NCBI RefSeq assembly: GCF_013001025.1
Contig: NZ_CP053021.1
Span: 3,562,001 to 3,626,000 of the forward strand
DNA from: Sphingobium yanoikuyae
GTDB taxonomy: Bacteria > Pseudomonadota > Alphaproteobacteria > Sphingomonadales > Sphingomonadaceae
DNA length: 64,000 nucleotides
Direction: 5' to 3'
A program made the position numbers and the translations under genes. How positions within the stretch are numbered: the stretch's first letter is position 1; every line of letters starts with the position of its first letter. The notes under the pieces are model-generated. The model ran no database searches, was not told the DNA's origin, and saw nothing but the letters and a program-made list of their open reading frames with translations. Positions 30,174-40,928 of this stretch are shown one piece after another.

Positions 30174-31196
30174 TTACAGGCCGCGCGCCTTCAATTGCGC
30201 GTCGAGCCGGGGGAAGACCCGGCGGGCATTGCCCTCGAAGATCGCGGCACGCGCGCCCTCGCTGATGTCCAGCGCATCGACATAGCGCTTGGTATCGTCG
30301 AAATAATGGCCGGTGGTGGGATCGATGCCGCGCACCGCGCCGACCATTTCCGACCCGAACAGGATATTCTTGTTGTCGATCACGTCGGCCAGCAGGTCGA
30401 CGCCCGGCTGATGATAGACGCAGGTGTCGAAGAAGATGTTGTTCATCAGATGGGTCGACAGGTCGGGCTTCTTCAACATGTCGGCCAGACCGCGATAGCG
30501 GCCCCAATGATAGGGCACCGCGCCGCCGCCATGCGGGATGATGAACTTGAGGGTCGGGAAGTCCCTGAACAGGTCGCCCTCCAGCAACTGCATGAAGGCG
30601 ATGGTATCGGCGGCGATATAATAGCCGCCGGTCGCGTGCATCGCCGGATTGCAGCTGCCCGACACATGGATCATCGCCGGCACGTCCAGCTCGACCATCT
30701 TCTCGTAGAAGGGATACCAATATTTGTCGGTCAGCGGCGGATGCTGGAAATGGCCGCCGCCCGGATCGGGATTGAGGTTGCAGCCGATGAAGCCCATGTC
30801 GACGCAGCGTTCCAGCTCGGCAATGCTGTTCGCCATGTCCGCCTTGGGCGACTGGGGCAGCATGCACACGCCGACGAAGGTTTCGGGGAACAGGCCGACG
30901 ACGCGCGCGATCAGGTCGTTGCAGCGCATCGCCCATTCCTTCGCCACCGCCGCGTCGCCGACATGGGGGGCCATGGCCGACGCGCGCGGCGAGAAGATGG
31001 TGAGGTCCGCGCCGCGTTCCTTGATCAGGCGCAGCTGGTTCGCCTCGATCGTCTCGCGGATTTCGGCATCGCTGATGTCGGGATAGGCGGGGGCAGGCAC
31101 GCCCGCCTTGAACGCCGCCTTCTGCTCCTCGCGCCAGGCGTCATGCCCCTTGGGCAGCACGGTATAATGGCCGTGGCAGTCGATAATCATGGTCAT
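30174..31196 (-). CDS. ligJ: 4-oxalomesaconate hydratase
   Basis: 340 aa (SYK-6 LigJ about 341) of the amidohydrolase fold. It carries the metal-binding DCHGHY (His8, His10) and the conserved ISGS-like MIHVSGSCNP and IIPHGGGAVPYHWGR segments. LigJ adds water to 4-oxalomesaconate in the enol/isomer form delivered by LigU to give 4-carboxy-4-hydroxy-2-oxoadipate. The start ATG 31196 overlaps the upstream dehydrogenase stop in an ATGA; ATG 31190 is a possible alternative. The context with ligA, ligB and ligC makes the call firm. Confidence 0.93.
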   Translation of the reverse strand: MTMIIDCHGHYTVLPKGHDAWREEQKAAFKAGVPAPAYPDISDAEIRETIEANQLRLIKERGADLTIFSPRASAMAPHVGDAAVAKEWAMRCNDLIARVVGLFPETFVGVCMLPQSPKADMANSIAELERCVDMGFIGCNLNPDPGGGHFQHPPLTDKYWYPFYEKMVELDVPAMIHVSGSCNPAMHATGGYYIAADTIAFMQLLEGDLFRDFPTLKFIIPHGGGAVPYHWGRYRGLADMLKKPDLSTHLMNNIFFDTCVYHQPGVDLLADVIDNKNILFGSEMVGAVRGIDPTTGHYFDDTKRYVDALDISEGARAAIFEGNARRVFPRLDAQLKARGL

Positions 31197-32089
31197 GCCG
31201 CGTCGGCCTTTCCTGTCTGTTCTGCTTTTGCTTGGATGATGCTGTCGATCTTGGCGCCCAGCCCTTCGGGCGGCGTCTTGAGGCCCAGCGTGCCGATCGT
31301 CTGCTGGCGCTCGACCGTGCCGCGCGTCATCGCGGAACCGGTGCCAAGGCCATCGAGCGTCTTGACCACCTCCTCCATCTCGGCTGCGCGGCGCAGCCCG
31401 TGGACCATCATGCGGTCGAGATTATAGTCGGCGCGGATGTCCCAGGGACGCGGTTTCTCGCTGGCGTCGAGCGATCCGATCACCTCGTCCAGCACGCCCG
31501 CCGCATCGGCCGCCAGCATGCATTCGGCGGTCAGCGCCTCCAGCCCCTTGACCATCACCGACCGGATCATCTTGATCGCCGACGCCCGACCGACGGCTTC
31601 GCCGACGACGCGGATATTGGTGAAGCCCAGCCGGGCCAGCCCTGCCCGCGCCGCATCGGCATGGCCACCGCTGACCAGCAGCGGCACGTTCAGCCGGGCC
31701 GGATCGACCGGCGCCATGACGGCGACATCGACATAATGGCCACCGGCCGCCTCGATCGCGCGGGCCGCCGCCTGCTTGGTCTGCGGCGCGACGCTGTTGA
31801 GATCGCAATAGAGCGCGCCGGGCGCGATATGGGCGGCGGCGGCCTGCGCCACGGCGAGCGCCTGGTCGGCGGTGACGAGCGACAGGATGAAGGTGACGGG
31901 CGCGACGGCATCGGCCAGCGTCGGCACGGCCCGGACACCGGCCCTGGCACAGCGTGCCAGCATCGCATCGCGGGTGGCGCCGGCATCCGTCTGGATATCA
32001 TAGACGCGGGCCGCGTCGATCCAGTCCCCCGCCATCGCAAAGGTGGACCCTGCCTCGCCAAATCCGATCAGACCGATTTCCTGCTCCAT
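31193..32089 (-). CDS. NAD(P)-binding 6-phosphogluconate dehydrogenase-like protein (DUF1932), first gene of the lig operon
   Basis: 298 aa. The N-terminal Rossmann domain starts IGLIGFGEAGS; the C-terminal half resembles DUF1932 of beta-hydroxyacid dehydrogenase-like proteins (ALTAECMLAADAAGV). It overlaps ligJ by 4 bases, so it is cotranscribed with it. No step of the known PCA 4,5-cleavage route needs a second dehydrogenase. It may act on a side product, on a substrate feeding into the pathway (a methylated or 3-carboxylated aromatic, or a reduced ring-fission acid), or in repair. Fold sure, role open. Confidence 0.75.
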   Translation of the reverse strand: MEQEIGLIGFGEAGSTFAMAGDWIDAARVYDIQTDAGATRDAMLARCARAGVRAVPTLADAVAPVTFILSLVTADQALAVAQAAAAHIAPGALYCDLNSVAPQTKQAAARAIEAAGGHYVDVAVMAPVDPARLNVPLLVSGGHADAARAGLARLGFTNIRVVGEAVGRASAIKMIRSVMVKGLEALTAECMLAADAAGVLDEVIGSLDASEKPRPWDIRADYNLDRMMVHGLRRAAEMEEVVKTLDGLGTGSAMTRGTVERQQTIGTLGLKTPPEGLGAKIDSIIQAKAEQTGKADAA

Positions 32090-32153
32090 GTCGGGTTGGA
32101 TGACGGATCATGTCAGATGCCGCCAATCGAATCCGCTGGACCAGTATAAGATT
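32090..32153 (-). promoter_or_regulatory. candidate promoter of the lig operon
   Basis: The 64-base gap between the regulator gene and the operon contains, on the minus strand, TATACT (32143-32148), close to a -10 hexamer. It follows an AT-rich GTA-N8-TAC palindrome (32144-32157). No good -35 is visible, as expected for an activator-dependent promoter. It is the most economical start site for the six-enzyme transcript. Confidence 0.35.
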
Positions 32154-33305
32154 TTACGAATTCATATGTGCCGCAGCCTGATCGATCGCGGCCATGAACT
32201 GCTGCTGCAACCGGGTCGGGCGCCAGTCGGCCCGCGTGGTGAGGCCGATGGTCCGGCTGATCGCGCCGGGTGCCGGGCCGATATCGATCAGCAGCCCCGC
32301 CTCCAGCTCCAGCGCCAGCTGATCGTGCGACAGCAAGGTCAGATACTCGCCGCCGACCAGCAATTGCCGGATCGTCATCACCGATCCGCATTCGATCGGC
32401 ACCGCCGGCAGATCGCCGCCCAGCGCCGCGAACATCGCCTGCCACAATTGCCGCAGCGGCGTGCCCTCCGGCGGCAATATCCAGGGATAGCGGCGCAGCG
32501 CATCAGCGTCCCAGCCCACCGCCAGCGCATGGCCGCGCCGCGCCAGGATGGTCGGCCGATCCTCGAACAGGGGCCGTTGCGTCAGGTCCAGCGCCATCGC
32601 CGGATCGCGCAGCGCGCCGACCATCATGTCGATTTCGCCATCGCGCAGCGGGCCGACCAGTTCAGCATGCGATCCTTCATGCACGCTGATGTCGACCAGC
32701 GGAAAATCGGCGCGGAACCGGGCGATCGCATCGGGGATCAGGCGCGCGCGCGACAGCGGCATGGCGCCGACCAGGATGCGCCCGCCCTCCTGCCCGCGCA
32801 GGTCGGCCAGATCCTCCAGCCCCTGCCGCAATTCCGCCAGCGCCAGCCGCAGCCGCTGCGCCAGCACCGTCCCGGCCCTGGTGAGCATCACGCCGCGCCC
32901 GCGCCGGTCGACCAGCCTTTGCCCCAGCGCCAGCCCCAGATCGCCGACCGCCCGGTGCAGCGAGGGTTCGGCCACGCCGGTCGCCACCGCCGCCGAGGCA
33001 TAGCTGCCGCCGCGCGCCAGGGCGACGAAGGCGCGCACCTGCGCCGCCGTCACGCGGTTGCTGCCGATCAGCCGCAGCGCCGCATCGATCCGGGGCTTCA
33101 GCCGCTCCGCCGGCTCCAGCGCGACCATGCCGCCGGGCTGGCGCGCGAACAGCGGCAGGCCCAGTTGCGCCTCCAGCTTGGCAATCCCCTGGGTCACCGC
33201 CGGCTGGGTCAGATTGACCGCGCGCGCCGCCAGGCTGACGCTGCCAAGCTCCACCACGGCCGCCATCGCGGCCAGATGTCGGATATTGAACTGGTCGGGG
33301 TTCAT
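32154..33305 (-). CDS. ligR: LysR-type regulator of the lig genes with two tandem HTH domains
   Basis: 383 aa from ATG 33305 (a GTG at 33314 would add three residues), against about 300 for an ordinary LysR protein. The excess is a second DNA-binding domain. HTH 1 is seen in [18 protein letters not shown] (about 23-40) and HTH 2 in [18 protein letters not shown] (about 101-118). Each continues with the usual LysR wing ([10 protein letters not shown] and [10 protein letters not shown]). A single coinducer-binding domain follows (residues 160-383). It lies between the two divergent lig units and probably senses protocatechuate or an intermediate. The symbol is by position; the tandem architecture is directly visible. 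Confidence 0.82.
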   Translation of the reverse strand: MNPDQFNIRHLAAMAAVVELGSVSLAARAVNLTQPAVTQGIAKLEAQLGLPLFARQPGGMVALEPAERLKPRIDAALRLIGSNRVTAAQVRAFVALARGGSYASAAVATGVAEPSLHRAVGDLGLALGQRLVDRRGRGVMLTRAGTVLAQRLRLALAELRQGLEDLADLRGQEGGRILVGAMPLSRARLIPDAIARFRADFPLVDISVHEGSHAELVGPLRDGEIDMMVGALRDPAMALDLTQRPLFEDRPTILARRGHALAVGWDADALRRYPWILPPEGTPLRQLWQAMFAALGGDLPAVPIECGSVMTIRQLLVGGEYLTLLSHDQLALELEAGLLIDIGPAPGAISRTIGLTTRADWRPTRLQQQFMAAIDQAAAHMNS

Positions 33306-33409
33306 GTCCAACACTTAGCAAAAATTTATGCACTGGTTCCAGTTCGGATTTGAGCATCGCGCTGCACCTGTCCACATCGCTGTCAACTTATGCGCTAGGA
33401 GAAGGCTTG
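33306..33409. promoter_or_regulatory. divergent control region between ligR and ligK
   Basis: The 104-base gap carries a LysR-type T-N11-A site, TAGCAAAAATTTA at 33316-33328, in an AT-rich patch next to the ligR start, which fits autoregulation. TTATGC recurs at 33327-33332 and 33389-33394, the second only 16 bases before the ligK ATG. ligK has a ribosome binding site AGGAGAAGG. Confidence 0.45.
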
Positions 33410-34076
33410 ATGTCCGGCATTGTCGTCCAGAATATCGAACGGGCGGACCTCGCCGTCATCGATGGCCTCGCCAAGGCGGGCGTCGCCACCGTCCATGAAG
33501 CCCAGGGCCGCAAGGGCCTGCTCGCCCCCTATATGCGCCCCATCTATCCGGGCGCCCGCATCGCCGGCAGCGCGGTGACGATCTCCGCGCCGCCGGGCGA
33601 CAACTGGATGGTCCATGTCGCGATCGAACAGTTGAAGGAAGGCGACATATTGCTGCTCGCCCCGACCAGCCCCTGCACCGACGGCTATTTCGGCGACCTG
33701 CTCGCCACCTCCGCCCAGGCACGCGGCTGCCGTGGCCTCATCATCGACGCGGGCGTCCGCGACGTGCGCGACCTTAGCCAAATGAACTTCCCGGTCTGGT
33801 CCAAGGCGGTCCACGCCCAGGGCACGATCAAGGGCACGCTGGGATCGGTCAATATCCCGGTCGTGTGCGCCAATGCGCTGGTCAATCCGGGCGACGTGAT
33901 CATCGCCGACGATGATGGCGTGTGCATTGTGCCGCGCGCCGACGCCGCCGCCGTGCTGGAAAAGGCGCAGGCCCGCGAAGCCGTCGAGGAAGCCAAGCGC
34001 GTCCGCCTGGCCGCCGGGGAACTGGGCCTCGACATCTACAATATGCGCCCGCGCCTGCAGGAAATGGGCCTCAAAT

Positions 34077-34084
<8 letters not shown>
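33410..34084 (+). CDS. ligK: 4-carboxy-4-hydroxy-2-oxoadipate aldolase
   Basis: 224 aa of the HMG/CHA aldolase (RraA-like) family, starting at ATG 33410. Family features are [11 protein letters not shown], the central [14 protein letters not shown] with the substrate-binding arginines, and [13 protein letters not shown]. It splits CHA into pyruvate and oxaloacetate, the last pathway step, and usually also decarboxylates oxaloacetate. It overlaps ligU by 8 bases. An upstream in-frame start at 33350 has no ribosome binding site. Confidence 0.93.
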
Positions 34085-36025
<1,941 letters not shown>

Positions 36026-36077
36026 GGGCACAGCCGGTTTCCAATCAGCACACGGCCGCTCCGGCTGGGGCGGCCGG

Positions 36078-36111
36078 TTGCATTTGCGCAACATGCCTTT
36101 CGCAAATGCAA
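36078..36111. promoter_or_regulatory. 11-bp perfect inverted repeat upstream of the siderophore receptor
   Basis: TTGCATTTGCG (36078-36088) and CGCAAATGCAA (36101-36111) are perfect inverse complements around a 12-base spacer. They lie 70 bases before the receptor start. Half-sites of ATTTGC type occur in some alphaproteobacterial Fur boxes, so an iron operator is plausible. A GC-rich 7-bp hairpin (36053-36059 with 36070-36076) sits just before it, behind ligI. A weak promoter TTGCGA (36122-36127), 17 bases, TATGGG (36145-36150) lies downstream. Confidence 0.5.
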
Positions 36112-36181
36112 GTCAACAGAATTGCGAACGAATATCAATATCGCTATGGGCGCCCCATAAACGAGTCACGGGGGATCCCAT

Positions 36182-38251
36182 ATGAAGAAGTTCATCGCAT
36201 TGAGCGGCGCGGCCCTGATCGCGCTGTGCCATGGCACCGCCTGGTCGGCAGAGGCGGCCGCTGCGGACGCCCCCCGCACTGACGAAGACAGCATCGTTGT
36301 CACCGCCGCAACCACCGGGTCCAAGACCGACACCGCGCTGGTCGAACTGCCCCAGCCGATCAAGGTCATCACGTCCGAACAATATCTGTCGCAGGGTGCG
36401 ATCAGCATCAGCGACACGGTGAAATATGCCGCCGGCGTGCTGGCCAACCCCTATGGCCGCGATACCCGTGTCGACGGCTTCAACGTGCGTGGCCTGGACG
36501 CGCTGCAGTTCCGCGACGGCATGCGCGACATCTTCAGCTATTATGCGTCGATCACGTCGGACCCCTATAATTTCTCGCGCGTGGAAATCCTGCGCGGCCC
36601 GGCATCGGTGCTGTTCGGCCAAGGGTCGATCGGCGGCCTGGTCAACCTGGTCAGCAAGACGCCCGATTTCACCACGCGCGGCGAGCTCAACCTCGTCTAT
36701 GGCAGCTATGACCGCAAGGAGGCGATGGGCGACGTCAATGTCGCGCTGGCCGACAATCTGGCAGTGCGCTTCGTCGGCCGCGTCCGCAACGCCGACACCT
36801 ATGTCGACCATGTCCCCGACGACCGCGTGATGTTCGCGCCCTCGATCCGCTGGCAGCCGACGCCCGATACCGACATCGTGCTGACCGGCCTCTATCAGGA
36901 GGATGACACCGGTTCGACATCGCAGTTCCTGCCGATCGTCGGCACCTTCATGCCCAACAATGTCGCGGGCGAGCAGCTGGATCGCTACACCTTCGTCGGC
37001 AAGGCCGGCTGGGATCGCTATGATGGCCGGTCGCTGCAGGGTGGCGGCTCGATCACCCACCGCTTCTCCGACAATGTGAAGCTGAGCCTCAAGGCGCGCT
37101 ATATCGACAGCGACCTGGAATATAACACCCATTATGCCGACAGCTATACCAACCCGCAGGATCCCTTCTCGGTCTATGGCACCGACGGGCGCACCATCGC
37201 GCTGACGGCCGATGCCAGCGACGCGCGGATGAACGTCTTTTCGACCGACAACAACGTCCAGTTCAATTTCAACACCGGCGCCAATATCGAGCACAAGCTG
37301 CTGGTCGGCATCGACTATAGCTGGAACAAGGTGTCCAAGCGTTATGCCGGCGGCTATGAACTGGTCGACCTTTACGACATCGATTATGATGCGCTGGCGA
37401 CCTATGATCCGACTGGCCCCTTCACCAGCGACAGCCAGAAGCAGCTGGGCGTCTACGTCCAGGACCAGATCCGCTTCTATGACCGGGTATCGGTCGTGCT
37501 GGGCGCCCGCCGCGATCGCGTGACCGGTTCTTCGGGCCAGAAGGACAATGCCACCACCTTCCGCGCCGGCATCATCGGCGAAATCGGCGCCGGCATCTCG
37601 CCCTTCTTCAGCTACACCGAAAGCTTCCTGCCGGTCGCCGGCCGGATCGACAATGGCGATGGCAGCTATGGCGATGCCTACAAGCCGCAGACCGGCACCC
37701 AATATGAAGCCGGCGTGAAGTGGCAGCCCGCCCCCAGCACCCTGGTCACCGCCACCGTGTTCAAGATCAAGGAGCGCAACCGCGTCCTCTATCTCGCAGC
37801 GGGCGGCACCGAACAATCGGGCGTGCTCAACACCAAGGGCTTCGAGATCGAGGCGAGCCATACCCTGCCCGGCAATTTCGAACTGCTGGCCAATTATGGC
37901 TATTCGAAGCTGAAGTCGGAAACCAACACCAGCCTCGACTATATGCCGCGCCACACTGCGTCGCTCTGGTCCACCAAGACCTTCGGCCTGGCCGACGAGG
38001 CGCAGCTGCGCCTGGGCGGCGGCGTCGTCTATAGCGGCAAGAGCGTGTCGACCAGCGCGATCTGGTCGATCGTCACGCCGTCGCGCACCACCGTCGACGC
38101 GCTGGCGGAAATCACCTGGCAGGACTGGCGCTTCGCGCTCAATGCGACCAACCTGCTCAACAAGAAATATTACGCGTCCTGCCTGGCGCGTGGCGACTGC
38201 TTCATGGGCGCGCCGCGCAACGTCATGGGCACGGTCGGCTTCCGTTTCTGA
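36182..38251 (+). CDS. TonB-dependent siderophore-type receptor
   Basis: 689 aa. Signal peptide (residues 1-22), TonB-box-like SIVVTAA, a plug with TVKYAAGVLANPYGRD, NVRGLD and VEILRGPASVLFGQGS, then a barrel. The end, NKKYYASCLARGDCFMGAPR, is a hallmark of ferric-siderophore receptors of the FpvA/FoxA type. It should import an iron chelate across the outer membrane using TonB. An adjacent DUF4198 gene 11 bases downstream is probably cotranscribed. Its place directly behind ligI hints that it may handle Fe-catecholate complexes, which is inference. Confidence 0.87.
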   Translation: MKKFIALSGAALIALCHGTAWSAEAAAADAPRTDEDSIVVTAATTGSKTDTALVELPQPIKVITSEQYLSQGAISISDTVKYAAGVLANPYGRDTRVDGFNVRGLDALQFRDGMRDIFSYYASITSDPYNFSRVEILRGPASVLFGQGSIGGLVNLVSKTPDFTTRGELNLVYGSYDRKEAMGDVNVALADNLAVRFVGRVRNADTYVDHVPDDRVMFAPSIRWQPTPDTDIVLTGLYQEDDTGSTSQFLPIVGTFMPNNVAGEQLDRYTFVGKAGWDRYDGRSLQGGGSITHRFSDNVKLSLKARYIDSDLEYNTHYADSYTNPQDPFSVYGTDGRTIALTADASDARMNVFSTDNNVQFNFNTGANIEHKLLVGIDYSWNKVSKRYAGGYELVDLYDIDYDALATYDPTGPFTSDSQKQLGVYVQDQIRFYDRVSVVLGARRDRVTGSSGQKDNATTFRAGIIGEIGAGISPFFSYTESFLPVAGRIDNGDGSYGDAYKPQTGTQYEAGVKWQPAPSTLVTATVFKIKERNRVLYLAAGGTEQSGVLNTKGFEIEASHTLPGNFELLANYGYSKLKSETNTSLDYMPRHTASLWSTKTFGLADEAQLRLGGGVVYSGKSVSTSAIWSIVTPSRTTVDALAEITWQDWRFALNATNLLNKKYYASCLARGDCFMGAPRNVMGTVGFRF

Positions 38252-38262
38252 GGAGAGAGACT

Positions 38263-38895
38263 ATGCTGAAATGGACTAGTGCGCTGCTGGCGATCGCCTG
38301 CCTGCCCGCAATGGCGCAGGCGCATGAAGTGTGGGTCGAGCGTGACGGCGCCGGCCCGGCGCGCATCTATCTGGGCGAACCGGGCGACCCGCTGCCCGAG
38401 GGTGGCGATCCCGAGTTCGAGAAGCTGAAGGCGCCCAAGCTGGTGCCCGCATCCTCCGCCGCGCAGGTGCGCAAGGCCGGCTATATCGAAGTCGCCGTGC
38501 CCGCCGGCGACGTGCGCGTGATCGACGACAGCGTGTTCGAGCCCTGGGGCGAGGAAGGCAAGAAGGAAGGCGTGATCTATTATGCGCGCGCCGGCCGCAG
38601 CGAGGCCAAGGCCGGGATGCCGCTGGAAATCGTGCCGACCGCTGCGGGCGCCAACAGCTTCACGCTGGTCCGCGACGGCAAGCCGCTCGCCGGGGTCAAG
38701 GTGACCGCGATCTCGCCCGACAAATGGTCGAAGGGCTTCGTCACCGACGCCCAGGGCCGCGTGACCCTGCCGATCAAGGAAAAGGGCTGCTATATCCTGA
38801 CCGCGACGCAGGAGGAAAAGGGCGACCTCAGCCTGCGCGGCGCCAAGGTGGCGACACTCTACAACATCGCCACGCTGACCTTCGTCAATAATTGA
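38263..38895 (+). CDS. exported DUF4198-domain protein
   Basis: 210 aa. A signal peptide ends at AQAHE (residue 20-21), and the mature protein starts HEVWVERD, as DUF4198 proteins do. The C-terminal half is an Ig-like domain (PLAGVKVTAISPDKWSKG, TDAQGRVTLPIKEKGCYIL). Such proteins are periplasmic and occur beside TonB receptors and metal uptake systems. AGGAGAGA precedes the ATG and the gene follows the receptor by 11 bases. Metal or iron-chelate handling is inferred from the neighbour. Confidence 0.75.
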   Translation: MLKWTSALLAIACLPAMAQAHEVWVERDGAGPARIYLGEPGDPLPEGGDPEFEKLKAPKLVPASSAAQVRKAGYIEVAVPAGDVRVIDDSVFEPWGEEGKKEGVIYYARAGRSEAKAGMPLEIVPTAAGANSFTLVRDGKPLAGVKVTAISPDKWSKGFVTDAQGRVTLPIKEKGCYILTATQEEKGDLSLRGAKVATLYNIATLTFVNN

Positions 38896-38902
38896 GCGCG
38901 AT

Positions 38903-38925
38903 GGCGCGGGCCGATGGCCCGCGCC
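38903..38925. terminator. perfect hairpin between convergent genes
   Basis: GGCGCGGGCC (38903-38912) pairs with GGCCCGCGCC (38916-38925) around GAT: 10 bp, 3-base loop. It lies 7 bases after the DUF4198 stop and 16 before the convergent mmsB stop. No T-tract, so terminator function is inferred from position. Confidence 0.55.
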
Positions 38926-38941
38926 GTCCCGACCTTCAAGG

Positions 38942-39829
38942 TCAGGCCGCCGCCCCCTTGAGGAAGCGGATCATGGACGAGAAATCCTTGGCCCCGGCGC
39001 CGGTGTTGACGAGCGCCTGATAGAGCGATTCCGCCGCCGCGCCCATCGGCACGCTGGCGTCGACGCCATGGGCGGCCTCCACCGCGAGCTTCAGATCCTT
39101 GAGCATCAGCGCATTGGCAAAGCCGCCCTCATAGTCGCGGTCGGCCGGCGTTTCCGGGCCGACGCCGGGCACCGGGCAATAGCTGGTCATCGACCAGCTC
39201 TGCCCCGATGCCTTGGACGAAATGTCGAAGAAGGTCTGGAGATCGAGACCCAGTTTTTCGGCGAGGGCGAAGGCCTCGCAGGTGGCGACCATGGTTGCGC
39301 CGAGCAGCATGTTGTTGACGATCTTCGCCGCCTGCCCCGCGCCCGCCGCGCCGGCATGGATCACCGCCTTGCCCATCGCCTGCAAGATCGGTTCGGCGCG
39401 GGCGAAGGCGGCACCCTCGCCACCGACCATGAAGGTGAGCGTGCCGCCATTGGCCGCGGCGATGCCGCCCGACACCGGCGCATCGACCATGGCAAGACCG
39501 CGCTCGGCCGCCTGTTCGATGACGGCGCGGGCCGAAGCGACGTCGATGGTCGAGCAGTCGATCAGCAGCGTGTCCGGCGCGACCGCGCCCAGCAATTGCT
39601 CGCCATAGACGGCGCGGACATGCTTGCCGGCGGGCAGCATGGTGACAACGATGTTGACACCTTTCACCGCTCCCGCGGCAGACGCCGCGCGGGTGCAACC
39701 GGCCGCCTCGGCGCGGGCCAGCGCGGCTTCGGACAGGTCGAAGGCGGTGACAGCGTGGCCCGCCTTCACCAGATTGGCGGCCATGCCGCCGCCCATATTG
39801 CCCAGGCCGATGAAGCCGATGCTGCTCAT
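38942..39829 (-). CDS. mmsB: 3-hydroxyisobutyrate dehydrogenase
   Basis: 295 aa from ATG 39829, which has a well-spaced GGAG; ATG 39835 is too close to it. N-terminal IGFIGLGNMGGGMAANL is the NAD-binding signature. DAPVSGGIAAANGGTL and the catalytic lysine in GAGQAAKIVNNMLLG identify the beta-hydroxyacid dehydrogenase family. It oxidises 3-hydroxyisobutyrate to methylmalonate semialdehyde in valine breakdown, and the rest of that pathway lies just upstream in the same transcript. Confidence 0.92.
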   Translation of the reverse strand: MSSIGFIGLGNMGGGMAANLVKAGHAVTAFDLSEAALARAEAAGCTRAASAAGAVKGVNIVVTMLPAGKHVRAVYGEQLLGAVAPDTLLIDCSTIDVASARAVIEQAAERGLAMVDAPVSGGIAAANGGTLTFMVGGEGAAFARAEPILQAMGKAVIHAGAAGAGQAAKIVNNMLLGATMVATCEAFALAEKLGLDLQTFFDISSKASGQSWSMTSYCPVPGVGPETPADRDYEGGFANALMLKDLKLAVEAAHGVDASVPMGAAAESLYQALVNTGAGAKDFSSMIRFLKGAAA

Positions 39830-39852
39830 GTCCATCCTCTCCTTTTATTCTA

Positions 39853-40917
39853 TCAGGCGTCGACCGCCGCCTGGGGCAGCGGGGTCCAGCGCTCGCCTTC
39901 GGGCAGGGGCGCGAAGATCGCGTCGACCAGCTGGTCGGTGACCGCCTCCACCGCCGGCGGGTTCCAGCGCGGCTGGTTGTCCTTGTCGACGATCAGCGCG
40001 CGCACGCCTTCGACAATGTCGGGCCGGGCGATGATGCGGCAGGCGAGATCATATTCCATCGCCATATTGTCGACGAAGCGGGTCAGGCGGCTGGCCTGCG
40101 CCAGTTGCCGCAGCGCGACCTTCATCGTCTGGGGCGATTTGGTGTCGAGCGCGGCAAGTTGCGCCTGCGCCCAGTCCGATCCGTCGGCGCGCAGCGCGGC
40201 ATAGATATCCTCCAGCCGGTCGCTGGCGAACAGCCGGTCGATGTCCGGCAGGCGGGCGGCGAAATGGCTGTCGGGCGGGGTGACGGCGAAGCGCGCCAGC
40301 ACCGCGCCGATATCGGACGGGTCGGCGATGATCGCCGCCTTCGCCTCCTCCAGCCGGTCGCTGGGCAGATAGTCGGTGGCAAGGCCGAGCGCGATCGCGT
40401 CCGCGCCGTCGATGCGCGCGCCGGTGACGGCGAGATAGCGGCCCGACCGGCCCGGCAGGCGGGAAAGATACCAGCCGCCGCCGACATCGGGGAACAGGCC
40501 GATGCCGGTTTCCGGCATGGCATAGACGGTGCGTTCGGTCGCGACGCGATAGCGCGCCGGCTGGGCGATGCCGACGCCGCCGCCCATGGTGATGCCGTCC
40601 ATGAAGGCGATCACCGGTTTCCCATAGGTGAAGAGCAGATGGTTCAGGCGATATTCGGTCGCGAAGAAATCACGCGCGGCGAGATTGTCACCCGCAGCGC
40701 TCTCCGCGATCAGGCGGATGTCGCCGCCGGCGCAGAAGCCGCGTCCTTCGGCATGATCGATCATCACCGCGCGGATCGCCACATCATCCTGCCAGGCGAG
40801 CAGCGCGTCGGTCATGGTTGCGCACATGGCGCGGGTCAGCGCATGGATCGCCTTGGGCCGGTTCAGCCGCAGGCGACCGACGCCGCCTTCCACCGCAATC
40901 AGCACATCGTCGGTCAT
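39853..40917 (-). CDS. 3-hydroxyisobutyryl-CoA hydrolase
   Basis: 354 aa of the enoyl-CoA hydratase superfamily, HIBCH branch. Features are GFCAGGDIR (oxyanion hole), DGITMGGGVG, the diagnostic MPETGIGLFPDVGGGWYL, and a long C-terminal extension ending in an IVDKDNQPRW segment. It hydrolyses 3-hydroxyisobutyryl-CoA to 3-hydroxyisobutyrate, the substrate of the following mmsB product. ATG 40917 has AAGGGG at good spacing, unlike ATG 40923. Confidence 0.9.
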   Translation of the reverse strand: MTDDVLIAVEGGVGRLRLNRPKAIHALTRAMCATMTDALLAWQDDVAIRAVMIDHAEGRGFCAGGDIRLIAESAAGDNLAARDFFATEYRLNHLLFTYGKPVIAFMDGITMGGGVGIAQPARYRVATERTVYAMPETGIGLFPDVGGGWYLSRLPGRSGRYLAVTGARIDGADAIALGLATDYLPSDRLEEAKAAIIADPSDIGAVLARFAVTPPDSHFAARLPDIDRLFASDRLEDIYAALRADGSDWAQAQLAALDTKSPQTMKVALRQLAQASRLTRFVDNMAMEYDLACRIIARPDIVEGVRALIVDKDNQPRWNPPAVEAVTDQLVDAIFAPLPEGERWTPLPQAAVDA

Positions 40918-40928
40918 GGTCATCCCCT

